Positions 23,230 to 34,613 are shown, numbered from the stretch's first letter. The stretch is 64,000 nucleotides of DNA from Scolanthus callimorphus (GCA_033964015.1 CM066915.1:13618372-13682371), one strand, 5' to 3'. Notes: generated by a model from the sequence alone, not told the origin. A program made the numbers and translations.

Positions 23230-23519
23230 AACTGCACGGGTAATAGACTGTGCTAGCGTTCCGTCTTGGCCAGACTGGTGCCGATGTGTGTATGCTAGTG
23301 TTTTACACTTTATATTTACATATACATGTCGACAAGGTTAGTATGGCTAACCGACGGACTTCTCTAGCTTGGTCTCATTGCGTGATCCGCACATTGGCAT
23401 CACGCTAGCCCAGTCGCAGCTAAAGGTCCCACATGGGTCTTTGCTGTGGTTTAAAGCACTTCGATTTTCGAAGTCGCCTCTGCAGTTGTTTTGCCGATGA
23501 AGTTTACTGAGGCAAACAC

Positions 23520-23576
23520 CGGCTATGCCATGCTGATGAGTCCTAACAAGGACGAAACAGCTGTACATGGTTGCCG
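23520..23576 (+). ncRNA. type I hammerhead ribozyme, copy 4
   Basis: Same motif, 347 bp further; predicted cleavage after 23565. Confidence 0.93.
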
Positions 23577-23866
23577 AACTGCACGGGTAATAGACTGTGC
23601 TAGCGTTCCGTCTTGGCCAGACTGGTGCCGATGTGTGTATGCTAGTGTTTTACACTTTATATTTACATATACATGTCGACAAGGTTAGTATGGCTAACCG
23701 ACGGACTTCTCTAGCTTGGTCTCATTGCGTGATCCGCACATTGGCATCACGCTAGCCCAGTCGCAGCTAAAGGTCCCACATGGGTCTTTGCTGTGGTTTA
23801 AAGCACTTCGATTTTCGAAGTCGCCTCTGCAGTTGTTTTGCCGATGAAGTTTACTGAGGCAAACAC

Positions 23867-23923
23867 CGGCTATGCCATGCTGATGAGTCCTAACAAGGAC
23901 GAAACAGCTGTACATGGTTGCCG
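23867..23923 (+). ncRNA. type I hammerhead ribozyme, copy 5
   Basis: Same motif in the final, partial unit; predicted cleavage after 23912. The unit ends ~80 bases later. Confidence 0.93.
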
Positions 23924-25416
23924 AACTGCACGGGTAATAGACTGTGCTAGCGTTCCGTCTTGGCCAGACTGGTGCCGATGTGTGTATGCTAGTGTTTTAC
24001 ACTTAATAAAAATAAGAATGAATGAATTGATCGAGCAGCCCCTTCCCCCCCCCCCCCCCAAAAAAAAAAAAAAATTTTCCACCTGAATTTCCTTCAAATT
24101 CCCGCGCCTTTCCCATTATTATGTGGTTTGAAGGAGCACAAGAATTCTGAGCGTTTCGATGAAAAGATCGATCACGATTTTAATAATTGTGTTACGTGCA
24201 TGGATTTGTGTAGACGCCACGCACGTGCCTGTCACGCCAGTATTACACACAAGGGGTATGGTTTATTTGTGCTAGCATAGGCGACAGGCGCGATTCAAGC
24301 ACAGATGATTTTGCTAACTATGAGCAGCAAGCACTCTTCAGTTTTGACTGCAGGCACATGAGCAGTTATCGACCACATACAGTACATTAATTTGAGGATG
24401 CGAACATTTGTAAGGATAAGGCCTGAAGTGTGGTGATATGAGAAATCAGTACACGAGAATCATGAATTCTGTTCCAAACCATTGTGAATTCTCACGTCGT
24501 CCCTGACATCCTACACAACCGAGCAAGATCTATAGATGTTCGTCTGTTTCCATTAGAGTGCTGATATGTCTCTACAAGGATTTATCCTGAAAAAAAAAAC
24601 TAGCTGAACTAAAGTTCAAGCAGTTATGTTGCTATTTACTTTGGACTGGGAGGACATGCCTAACCGCGCACCGCGTTGGAGTTCCCTATTTTAATACCAC
24701 GCCGAAACCGATTGTTTTGCTGCGAAGACCACACTGGATCCCTTGAAATAACTCCACCAAAACGTAAGTCTCACAATCTTAATTCTATTAACTGGGAAAT
24801 AGAGGCTGTTTTCTAGTTTGATTTCACTCTCCGCAACTTGATACGCACAGGCCGGCGGGTCAAATAACCCGCTATTAGCGTGAAATCTACCGAATTCGTC
24901 CTTCAATTTTGGGGCGCTCAAGGAAAAAGCCAAAGAAATGTTTATATAGTCTTAAAATACTACCTCTCCTTGTTCTAATTCTGGAATTTGGGCTGATTTG
25001 AAGAATGGCCCCGTACCTAAATTCGGCATTTACTTTAGCCAGTAAAATACTGTGTTGTGAAGTGGCTTCGAAAGAATGGTGTTAATCGAGGACATAAATA
25101 TGATCTTAATCCGGAATTACCCACTGGGTGAATTGTTTATTATCTGTTGATCGAAAATTAAGTGCTAAATCCACTGCAAATATCGTTATAAAAACTACGC
25201 GAGGCAATTTGTGGGCCCCTTGAATTTCGCTTAAATAACTGGCCTCAGACGGGCGAAAACGTAAATCTCGAAAAAATCGAAAAAATCCCCCCGGACTGCG
25301 GAAAAAAACATATAACGGTCTTAATCTCACTAAAATCTTGCTACAAACTTAAAATGAGAGTAAAACAATTTTGAGCTCTGACCGCCCATTGCTCGATTTT
25401 TGTGTGCATTCGCTCT

Positions 25417-26282
25417 TAACTGTACAGCGGTTTCTTGTCTGGTTACCACTCACACATTAATCCATCTCATATGACTCTTCCAATATCGGCGGCTTTGGCT
25501 GAAAGCCCCCGAGGGGGGGACCCCGATAAAAATAGATGGGGGTGCTCGTCGGGAAAATTGATTCTAACCCCAAGGGATAGCAAATTGGGTGTGGCCAACA
25601 GATACGTTTACCCCTAGGAGGTAGCAATAAATTGGACGGTCGTACCTAGGAACTGGGGAAAATAATTTTCAAAGGCAGGGATAGAAGAATTGAGCAAGAC
25701 ACGTGGGTTTGCAGACCTCGCTCTGGAGATCGATTGACCACATAGAACCTGGAAGCCAGAAAAAAGCTCAATTTTTGTCTTACGCACGCAATTGACCGAA
25801 TGATAATGTTGTCAAAAGTGAATCAAGATCACTTATCGTTTGGGTCATTCAAAGACTCGTAGACTTGAGAAGGGCTCCTCTGGCTCCACTACAAACACCT
25901 TTAAAAAGTCAGAGTTAGACATTACTATTAGCAGTAAAACCAGTGGAATTGTGGACTCCGCCGTTAGCAAAACCACTCAGAAAAGGAAAAGGATGACTGA
26001 AACAAAGATACCTGATAGCCACATGCGTTTAAGAGAATTCTTTACAAACTTTTACTTGTATTAGAGTGGTTTCAATAAATCCATGAAACACATTGAAACT
26101 ACCAAAGAGTGATAGTCAAGGCGGCACATTAAAAGAGAAGTGAAGTTTGAAGTTTGAGTTTATTTTCCACACAGCTTACATTAATCAGGTACAGTAAAAA
26201 TAGGAGAACAATTGAGGTAGAGCGTAATAGTGTGTAATACGCTACTATCTGTTTCACGGATTAATTGAAACGACTCTAGAAC
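25417..26282. other. no recognisable gene
   Basis: Between the long-inverted-end element and the right G-rich terminus. A ggggtgctcgtcgggaaaatt word near 25540 looks like a decayed relative of the poly-G MITEs. The frame at 25840-26064 (74 codons) has no recognisable motif. Confidence 0.4.
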
Positions 26283-26443
26283 AGTTATACATCACTTTTT
26301 TATCACTGGGATTTGCAAAACGTCTGACTGGGATTTCTGGAAAAAACGTTACTGGGACTGGGATTTTGGGATTGGGACTGGGATTTGGCGAAAATTTACA
26401 CTGGGAAATGGGATTGGGACCCCCCTTCTGGACCCTGTCTAGA
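26283..26443 (+). repeat. G-rich element end, right
   Basis: Repeated actgggatt/gggattgggac words ending in ccttctggaccctgtctaga, the inverted copy of the word at 19530. See the left end. Confidence 0.55.
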
Positions 26444-26849
26444 TATCAGAATTATCTTGGACGCCATGATTATAAAACCGTTTCACTTTCATGCCTCCAT
26501 TGAAGTCCATCATGCTTGATAATTGATTAAAGAAGTACAATGGAAAATGCCAGAGCTGCAAACAAAATTTCGCTCTGCGCTTTAAACTGTGATGATCATC
26601 ACCGTGCGTAAAGCCGAAAGACACTCAAAACTTAAAATCAAAGCTTACATCTTAGTCCGTGGGCCAGCGGGTGAAACCCTCCCCCCCATGCGGGACTTTT
26701 GGAGACATATGCCGTTTTGAAGCTTTGGCCCGAGGGTGTTTCAAAATGGGTTGTTTGCAATCGCGCCGTTGGTGGGTGTGGCCGTACGGCCGTATTCTGT
26801 TTCTACAGAAAACCACAGGGTACCCGCGTATTTCCTTTTTTTTATTTTT

Positions 26850-27150
26850 TCATATAGCTTTAAAACGGACGTTGAATGAAATAAATACTGCGAACGTAAT
26901 CGTTGGAAGATTCTCTACACTTGGTGGCTCACATAAGCATTAGAAGTAGGTACTGCGCATGCGTATGTTTCCTACAACTCATCCCCAGAATAGTATGTTA
27001 TTAAACGGTAAACTATGGTCACAACAAGGGCAAACAATGCATGAAACTTATTTAACTGTTAAATGAAACTTCTTACCTGCACTGCGTCCAGTTTGAAGTT
27101 TTATTTTAACATTTTAATAATGTTAAAATAGCATTGAGACACGGACGTTT
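26850..27150 (+). repeat. ~290-bp repeat, inverted partner at 35245
   Basis: Shares most of its sequence, inverted, with 35245-35555, including attctctacac, cataagcattagaagta, actgcgcatgcgtatg and cactgcgtccagtttgaag. Together they flank the first gypsy element and ~1.7 kb of other sequence, so they may be ends of an older element or two separate insertions. Confidence 0.75.
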
Positions 27151-27159
27151 TCTTAAGTG

Positions 27160-28376
27160 CCACAAAACAGTATATCACAGATTTTCAGCAATAGTTTGCC
27201 AACTAAGTCAGAGATTGTACCGCATACCTCGTGATGTTATTTAATCTTTCGCGCTGAAGCCTGTCAGCAGGCTTGTGACTCCCGGAATGGCGTGACAGAA
27301 CTATACCAACTATCAATAGGCACGTCAAGTCCTATGGGGGCGCAATCTGGACTTAGTAGGAACTAGTCAGTCTACTGTAGATGGTATTATTACACAGGGC
27401 ACAAAGGGCAAGTTATGGCCAAGCAACAAGAAACAAGCTACAAAGACACAAGAACGTCGCAGCTACAGGAGAGCGAAAAGAACACTACAAATGTCGTAAA
27501 TGCAAGACAAGCTATAGGTGAATATAGCAAAATGTGACAAACGTCTCGACCAAGCTGCGTGTTGAATCGCTGCTTGAGTAATTATACTAGACTGCATTTG
27601 AACAACCCAGTTATAATCATGATTGTTATATATGATTGTGTAGTAAGTTCTGTCAATATGTATTAGCCCTCGACCAGCCCAGTGCTTCTTCTACGTCCCT
27701 AACATACTTTGTAGCAGAAAGGCTCGTTTAGAAAAAAATGTTGAACCATGCCACACTAAAGAGCAAAAATTGGAGACCCTTTCGAGGTTGTTTATGGTAA
27801 GCGCTGCAAGACTAAGCAAACCACTGCACACGGCATAATGCGTTGGTGACTTTGTCATTATAGCGTTTTCCCCTTGGAGCTGTTCCATGGGATTTCACCA
27901 CTGCTGACGGTGTCCTGTAAAGACGAGCAAATGTTCCGATGCATGTTCTTGAAGGTACATCACATACTGTAATGACACCAGACCAGAATGACGAACTGAC
28001 TACATTATCCACGAAATGACAATGCCCTTCTACGACTACTTGTTGCACTGCGTGGCACATTCGCAAAGCTCGTGATGACTGTCTTTGACCATTCACCAAA
28101 AGCACAGCGCGTGGACTGTCACTACACACATACCACTGACAACCAAGGGGTTTGAACGGTCAGGACGAGGCTCATCTGAGACACATTTGTCGCCCAAGAG
28201 GGCCGTTCATGAAGGTGCCGAGACATTCTAAGACATTTCTCGGGAATGTGCAGCACTCGCAATGCTCAAAGACTCCTCGGACGTACAGTCATCGTTATTA
28301 CTGAGGGAAGCTGTGTGCGCTTAAAAAGTGTGAACGTGATTATCACCATCACTGCAATGCAGGGAATTTGGCAGAA
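27160..28376. other. no recognisable gene
   Basis: Frames up to 105 codons on the minus strand (28129-27812) show no family that I know. Nothing structural is seen up to the gypsy insertion. Confidence 0.4.
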
Positions 28377-28381
28377 GAGTC

Positions 28382-28508
28382 TGTAGTATAGTCACGGTAG
28401 GGACTAGGGCCCAGTGACCCGATGCATCATGGGTCATCTGCAGGCCAGGACACTAAGAGAGAGCCAATATGGCGGCCATTGTTTTGTAGTTCAGCTTGCA
28501 TTATTAAA
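28382..28508 (+). repeat. gypsy-1 5' LTR
   Basis: 127 bp from tgtagtatagtcacgg to cattattaaa; matches 34614-34746. Confidence 0.88.
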
Positions 28509-28534
28509 CTGGCGACGAGGATCAAAACAAAAGA

Positions 28535-29102
28535 TGCCGGACGCAATGCCGAACACTCAGAGAGGAGCACCAAGTCAGGGGTGCTAACCAGTGTGAGAAC
28601 CAGCGTTGGATCGCTTAATTTGACCGGAGAACCAGCTCTACGAGAGAAGACCTGGGAGCTTTGGAAAGATCGCTTCGAGAGGGCAGTCTGATGGATGGAC
28701 GTGAGTAATGATGATAAACTAGACCTGTTGCTACTTGTTGGCGGCGAAGAACTCCAGAAAGTCATAGAAACACTGCCCGAGGAACCCACAAATTACACAT
28801 CTCACATACAAAAGTTGGACCAGCATTTTAAAGCCAGCCGAAATAACACGCTAGAGTTATATAAGTTATTCATTACAGAATGGCCACAAGAGATGTACTT
28901 CTCCGATTTCGAAGCAAAATGCAGGCAACAAGGCAGACACTGCGATTTTCCAATATCACTAGACCAAGCCATCATTATGTTGACAATTGTCAAGACGCAG
29001 AACAGCGAGCTGAGAAATGAGATTATACGCATAGATGGAGATCTCAAACCAGAGTCAGAGAAACGGCGAAAGCATACGAAGTGGCAAAGCAAGGCGGCCT
29101 AA
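28535..29102 (+). pseudogene. gag: gypsy-1 Gag (capsid region)
   Basis: The frame contains LREKTWELWKDRFERA, then a stop at 28689-28691, and continues in the same frame with a capsid-like stretch (LLLVGGEELQKVIETL, FEAKCRQQG, QAIIMLTIVKTQNSELR) up to 29102. Gag packages the retrotransposon RNA in virus-like particles. The in-frame TGA and the frame change to the next ORF mark decay. Confidence 0.75.
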
Positions 29103-29953
29103 TGAGAGCTGCAGAGGGAGGAAGTCAAAAAGACGAAAAAGCAGAGGTGAAGAGAATCAGCAAGCCAGGTCGGTACAGCTCAAGAAATAACGGCCAGCGC
29201 CGAAACGAGGATAGAGGGCGATCTCAGGGCAAAGCAGAGTGCTCAACATGTGGATTGGATCTACACCCCAGGGCAACAAACTGCCCAGCAAAAGGACAGA
29301 GATGCCTCAAATGCGGAGGTTTGAATCACTACGCCAGGGTATGCCATGCTGCCAACCGCCGAAGCGACAGATGGGTCAACCAGCTAGAATCGGATCCGGA
29401 CGGCGAGCTGTATTACGTCACACGTGAAGAAGAAAATACCGAAGATGCCTACGCATATCAAATAACATCCCGCCGCTCCAACAACCCGACGGTCGCTCTG
29501 AAAGTGAATGGCACCCTGATCACCCTACATGTAGACACACAGGCGGACGTAACAGTAATCACAGAACGACATTACAAAGCGATGAAAGGCGTAACGCTGG
29601 CAACCACCAAGGTGGCTATCAGAGGATACTCGGGCGAAGGAAAAGGTCCCACGTTGCCCTTGGCGGGCAAGTTTAAGGCAAAACTAGCCTGGGGTGACAA
29701 AGAAGTAGACGAGATGGTGTACGTGGTCCGAGGTAGTGGAGAGGTGGCGCTGCTAAGCAGACAGGCCACGGAAAGCCTGTGCCTAATAGAGTATCATTTA
29801 GAGGCCGTCAAGGTTACAACACCCGCGGCGAAGAAAGAAAACCAAGGCTACCCTGTTTGTATTGTAGAAGAATACCGCGACGTGTTCACAGGCATCGGTA
29901 AGCTGAAAGGGGTAAAGGTGAAGCTACACGTCGACCCGGAGGCAAGGGTGTGA
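29081..29953 (+). pseudogene. gypsy-1 nucleocapsid-protease region
   Basis: Has a degenerate zinc knuckle (CSTCG..) followed by an intact CCHC knuckle CLKCGGLNHYARVC at about residues 75-88. A retropepsin-like segment, LHVDTQADVTVI, follows near residue 150. The catalytic triad normally reads DTG/DSG; here glycine is replaced by glutamine, which should inactivate the protease. The downstream VALLSRQATESL segment matches the usual LLGR-type end of gypsy protease. The frame ends at 29953 where the RT frame starts, one base out of register. Confidence 0.8.
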
Positions 29954-31287
29954 TGCAGAAGCAAAGAAGAATAGCGATTCCGCTGCATGAAAAGTTCGAC
30001 GAGCTTCTGAACAAGTGGGAAGAGATGGATATGATCGAGGACGCAGGTGAAGAGCCTACGGTATGGTGCAGCAATGTGGTCACCACCCCAAAGAAAGATG
30101 GAGAAAGCATCAGAGCTAGCCTAGACATGACTGATGCTAATCGATACATCAAGAGGACCAGGCACGCCATTCCCACGCTGAGAGAGCTAGAAACAAGGCT
30201 GAATGGCGCGAAGTATTTTTCGCATCTGGACATGAACGACGGGTACATGCAGCTGGAGCTCGCAGAGGAAAGCAGGAAAGTAACCACCTTCTACACACCC
30301 AGGGGTCTCAAGCGGTTTAAGAGGCTTCACTTCCGAGTCAACAGCGCAGCGGAGATATTTAACGAAGAAGTCAGGAAGGTGGTGGCTCAGGAGCCAAACG
30401 CCATAAGCATATATGACGACATACTAGTCTACGGATCAAAGCAAGAGGCGCATGATCAGGCGTTAAAGCACGTACTGCAGCTGTGGAGGGAGCACGGCCT
30501 AACGCTCAGCCTAAAGAAGAGCCGGTTCAATTTGACGTCAGGCAACTTCTTTGGAAAGCTATTTACGAGCGAGGATATTTCTCCAGACCCAGACAAAGTA
30601 GCAGCCCTGAAAGCGGCCGGACCGCCAGAGTCAACAGCGGAGGTCCGCTCCTTTTTGTTCTTCGCAGGGGCAAACGCCGACTTCATGGAAGGGTTTGCAC
30701 AAGAAACGGCGCCCATGAGAGAACTACTTAAGAAAGATGAGGAGTTCGTCTGGACGGAAGAGTGCCAGCGGTCGTTCGAGAGTGTCAAGGCTCTCCTATC
30801 GGGAGAGACGGTGATGGCGTACTTCGATCCACAGAGAAAGACACGGTTGAAGACAGATGCAGGGCCCAACGGAGTAGCCGTCACCTTGAAGCAGTATGAC
30901 CCTGTAGTTAGACGGTGGAGGCCGGTGTCCTGTCGTTCCAGGGCACTCACAGACACGGAACAGCGGTACTCTCAGCTGGAAAAAGAAGCCGACTTCAAGG
31001 TAGGGTTTGCACAAGAAACGGCGCCCATGAGAGAACTACTTAAGAAAGATGAGGAGTTCGTCTGGACGGAAGAGTGCCAGCGGTCGTTCGAGAGTGTCAA
31101 GGCTCTCCTATCGGGAGAGACGGTGATGGCGTACTTCGATCCACAGAGAAAGACACGGTTGAAGACAGATGCAGGGCCCAACGGAGTAGCCGTCACCTTG
31201 AAGCAGTATGACCCTGTAGTTAGACGGTGGAGGCCGGTGTCCTGTCGTTCCAGGGCACTCACAGACACGGAACAGCGGTACTCTTAG
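29950..31287 (+). pseudogene. pol: gypsy-1 reverse transcriptase and RNase H, with duplication
   Basis: Reverse transcriptase: SHLDMNDGYMQ (motif A) and SIYDDILVYG (catalytic YDD), then a thumb region and the RNase H start LKTDAGPNGV. Residues from about 243 onward occur twice because a 312-bp (104-codon) block, 30677-30988, is repeated at 30989-31300 in the same frame. The second copy ends at a TAG. The frame is otherwise open, which is notable in an element this damaged. Confidence 0.85.
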
Positions 31288-31300
31288 CTGGAAAAAGAAG
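30677..31300 (+). repeat. 312-bp in-frame tandem duplication in pol
   Basis: Two adjacent copies starting gccgacttca, nearly identical, spanning the RT-RNase H connection. The copies differ by only a few bases, so the event is young relative to the element's other damage. Confidence 0.9.
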
Positions 31301-31351
31301 CTAAGGCGGTAAAATGGGGCATTCTGACAAACCAGATTTACCTGTATGGCC

Positions 31352-32711
31352 CAAGGAGGATTGGAACCTCCCAAAATGCATTGCGCGCCCAGTTTATTCA
31401 CTTAACACAAATCATGCGTTACTTAAATCGAGTGTTTCGCGGCAAAACTAGGTCACTCTTGGAGAGCTTTTTTGTCGTATCTAGGCACATATATGTGTTT
31501 ACTTTGGTATCTACGCATTCTTTAACTTGTATTTTACCTATGTTTTGCAAAAAAGCAGCAGTTGTTGCGAAAAAGTTACGAGCCGAGACGACTATTCTTG
31601 TGCTCTATTACACAACTGTGGCCTTTGTGACTTGGTCACGCGTTCAACCCCTTAGTTATAAATGTACACAGCCCTTATGATTGGATACATTAGAGATTTT
31701 TGGCATGTATATTGTAATATAAGGGTCACACAAGGCTAAGTAGTCAAAGGTACTCTAATGTACTCAGGTTTCGATGAATGCGACCCGTTCAAACATCGAG
31801 CATAGATTGGCGTGAGTTGTCGATCATGCTAACCATTTCCAGGCACTCTATTCACAATACGTGGATCTTTTCCATCTAGACTTAATTCCCTATCCCTGCC
31901 TGAGTTTGAAATAGGCTAGATATTACTAAATATGTTACTTCAAGACCATGAAATAACAAGGTTTGTGTGTTTTAATGGAAAATGAGTCATCGCTATTATC
32001 CTGAGCTAGTGGACAAGACGATTAATATTCGAATCAGTTGAAGCTAGTGCCCTATTATTCTTATTGTTGGATATCTTGGGAACTCAATGCTGTCAAATTG
32101 TTCTTCAAAAGTCATACAACACAGTACATTGGAAAGTACTCAGATGAGCTCATGATTTCCTGGATTACAAACTCATAGACGTGAGCGCAAATCTCAGCGC
32201 GAAACGGACGTGCGTTCTAGTCACGGACAAGATTGCTCTGTAGTATGTTAACAAATAATACGGATACAATGAGGAGGTTTCACTTTGTCCAAAACCAGTA
32301 ATTATTGTAGAAGTAGGCACTCTTATCCTAAACCTCGTATTAGTAGCGGGTAATACGTTATTACTTTGCACAAAAATATATATGAAGTCACTCGCTGTAG
32401 CGGCTTTATTATCTCGACAGGCGACGCTCGTGCTGACTTAGAAACCGAAATACGGATGGAGCTTTCTGGTCCAAAGAGTCTTACAAATTTATACTAATGA
32501 CATCTCTCTCCGTCACGAAATTGAAGTCGATTTATTGCACGCGCGATCGTTAGGAGTCCTTCGTTAGGAGTCCATGTATTTCGGAGCGATCACTTCGTCT
32601 TGTTGTTGTCTTGGCGGAAGCAAGTGACAAATGACACTGAGACATCAAGGACGCCGCTTAATAATTTAAACCATACTGATGCATTCTGGAAAGGAATTCC
32701 AATCCTCCTTG
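31352..32711. mobile_element. 1360-bp DNA element nested in gypsy-1, 9-bp TSD
   Basis: Inverted ends caaggaggattggaa and ttccaatcctccttg are flanked by tgtatggcc at 31343-31351 and 32712-32720, a perfect 9-bp duplication. The insert plus one duplication is 1369 bp, and removing it brings the RNase H frame on both sides into register. No transposase frame. The duplication length suggests Mutator-like mobilisation. Confidence 0.9.
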
Positions 32712-32714
32712 TGT

Positions 32715-33373
32715 ATGGCCTAAGAGACCCCTTCGGAGTAGACACAGACCACAAGCCGTTGGTACCGTTGCTGACTAGTCATCGCGCAACAGCGCCGCTC
32801 CGAATCGAAAGAATGAGAGTACGTCTACAAGGATTCAACTTCAACCTCAACTACATACCTGGTAAGAGGGCAGGAATGGAGAACAACGAGGCTGACTACC
32901 ATTCGAGGCACACGGAGCAAGTGATCAAAGTACACGGCAGGGACAAGCCGGAGATAGTAGCGACCGAGTTGGAAGATGAGTTTGAAAGAGAGATCATGGC
33001 CGTGGTACGAGAATCGGTGCCGGATGCTGTGACAATGCAAGAGTTACTAGAGGAGACACAGCGGGACCCGGAGTTGACGGAGCTTAAGAAGGCTATCTCA
33101 AGAGGATACTTTACTACGGAAGAGAAGAAGTTGCTGGGTGCGGCATATGACCCAGTGTTCACAGAGCTAGCAGTCGTGGGTGGGCTGATAGTAAGAGGAG
33201 CAAGAATAGTGGTACCCCGCTCGCTGAGAGAGAAGGTGGTCCAGTTGGCTCATGAGGGCCACCAGGGCATCACCAAGACCAAAGAGTACTTACGCACTCG
33301 GATGTGGTTCCCGGGCTTAGACAGAATGGTAGAAACACACATCCAGCACTGCCACACCCATGTCGTTTGGTGA
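32715..33373 (+). pseudogene. gypsy-1 RNase H end and integrase zinc domain
   Basis: Continues RNase H with FGVDTDHKPLVPLL and the NYIPGKRAGMENNEADYHSR segment. The integrase N-terminal zinc domain has HEGHQG and later QHCHTHVVW; the second cysteine of the usual HHCC set is histidine here. The frame stops at 33373 just after it. Confidence 0.8.
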
Positions 33374-33909
33374 CGGCAGCACACGAGAGAGAGCCTCTTC
33401 GTATGACCCCAGTACCGGCAGAGAGCTGGCAGGAGGTAGCTATGGACTTCATACATACTGGTGAATATATCCTAGTGGTAGTTTGCAAATAGTCCAGATG
33501 GGCTGAACTGGAGTTCGTCTCAGGCACGAGTGCCAGGGCAGTGGTACCCAAGTTAGATCGGATGTTTTCGTCTCTCGGCATCCCGGTCAAGGTGGGAAGT
33601 GACAATGGTCCACCGTTTAACGGAGAGGAGTTTGAAGACTTTAGTAAGTACCTCGGGTTCAGCCACAAACCCAAGACGTCATTAAATCCCCAAGCAAACG
33701 GCGAGGCAGAGCAGTTCATGAGAATCGTCAAGAAGCTATACCAAGTATCGAGGCTGACAGGTGCCAACTTCAAGCAGGAGGCCTACCGTTTCCTTCGGGC
33801 ATACCGGGCAACACCACACTGCACTACAAAGGTAGCACCGGCTGACATCATGTTTCCCATCGTATGTTCCGTACCAGACTGCCGGTGGGGAGAACACCGC
33901 GTGAACTGA
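33374..33909 (+). pseudogene. gypsy-1 integrase core, stop and frameshift
   Basis: Shifted by one frame from the zinc domain. Contains AMDFIHTGEYILVVV (first catalytic D), an in-frame TAG at 33490, then GSDNGPPFNG (second D) and NGEAEQF (catalytic E). These are the D,D-35-E residues of retroviral-type integrases. The frame ends at 33909. Confidence 0.8.
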
Positions 33910-34463
33910 ATTTCCAGGAGTTGTACCAAAGAGATCTGGAGGAGAAAATGAAGATGAAAAGCTTTGCGGACAGAAAACGACAAGTGAAAACCTCAGACAT
34001 ACAATTGGGAGATTCAGTCCTGGTAAGGCGCAAAGAGACTAACATTAAGGGAACGCCAGCTTACGAAAGAGAACCCCTTGAGGTGCAGTTCCGCAAAGGA
34101 TCACAAGTGGTGGCAAGGAGAACAGATGGCAGTGCTATCACACGCACTACAGCGCATTTCAAGAAAGTACCATACAGCTCAGAACAGGAGGCCAATAAGT
34201 GGATGTCGGCACGAGCACAGGTGCCAGGACCAAGACATACGCCAGAAGAGGGAATGCGGACGGTGGGAGACGATCATCCCAGAACGCAGGAGATCACATC
34301 GAAGAAACACCAGGTGGAACACGACACAGTGGATCCGACAAGCGAGGAGGGTGTAACAAAGAGACAGAAGGCACAGCAAAGGAAGGCGAAATCCGACGAA
34401 GCAGCCGACAACGCAAGGATCCTGCTACTTACTTACGAGAGAAGTATCCAGAGCACAAGCTAG
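33864..34463 (+). pseudogene. gypsy-1 integrase C-terminal region
   Basis: Third integrase frame: a basic KMKSFADRKRQVKTSDIQLG segment and GDSVLVRRK, as in the GPY/F-like C-terminal part of gypsy integrases. A hydrophilic tail runs almost to the 3' LTR. Confidence 0.7.
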
Positions 34464-34613
34464 TATAGAAAGTATTCACGTTCATAACATGAACTATCAC
34501 AACTGGACAGTTCTTACGGTTATTGAATTTGTATTCGTTAAGTTTTCGTTTTTTTTAATTCAAGCCTGTTACTGTTCAAGCCACCCCTTATTCATAGTAA
34601 AGCATGGGGAGAA

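Larger units (their letters stand above)
22441..24004 (+). repeat. retrozyme: 347-bp tandem array with hammerhead ribozymes
   Basis: About 4.5 head-to-tail copies of a 347-bp unit that look identical over almost their whole length. Each unit carries one type I hammerhead motif, so a transcript through the array would self-cleave into 347-nt monomers (for example 22525-22871). Metazoan retrozymes are known to have this structure, with circular monomer RNAs as products; they encode no protein and need reverse transcriptase in trans. The unit also contains inverted words that could fold a rod-like RNA: ggttag..ctaacc, gcgtgat..atcacgc, ttcgattttcgaa. The array starts after a C-rich stretch and ends at ttacactt before an A-rich stretch. 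Confidence 0.92.
19797..25415. mobile_element. 5.6-kb element with long inverted ends, TTAA TSD
   Basis: The left arm (19797-21013, minus a 442-bp MITE) and the right arm (24657-25415) are inverted copies of about 0.76-0.78 kb, both starting gagcgaatgcacac from the outside. The element is flanked by ttaa at 19793-19796 and 25416-25419. The centre (21014-24656) holds a G-rich repeat region and the hammerhead tandem array. No transposase frame was found. Short matching frames in both arms (about 80 codons, containing DEFGRFHANSGLFDPP) reflect the shared arm sequence; coding is unproven. Confidence 0.8.

Noticed and set aside
22366..24097. Repeated 65-73-codon frames on both strands of the 347-bp array
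   Set aside because: They exist only because the unit repeats; the ribozyme core explains the conservation, and the frames have no start context or recognisable motif.
30456..31268. Minus-strand frames of 98-166 codons opposite gypsy-1 pol
   Set aside because: Antisense shadows of the RT/RNase H coding strand, duplicated because the block is duplicated.
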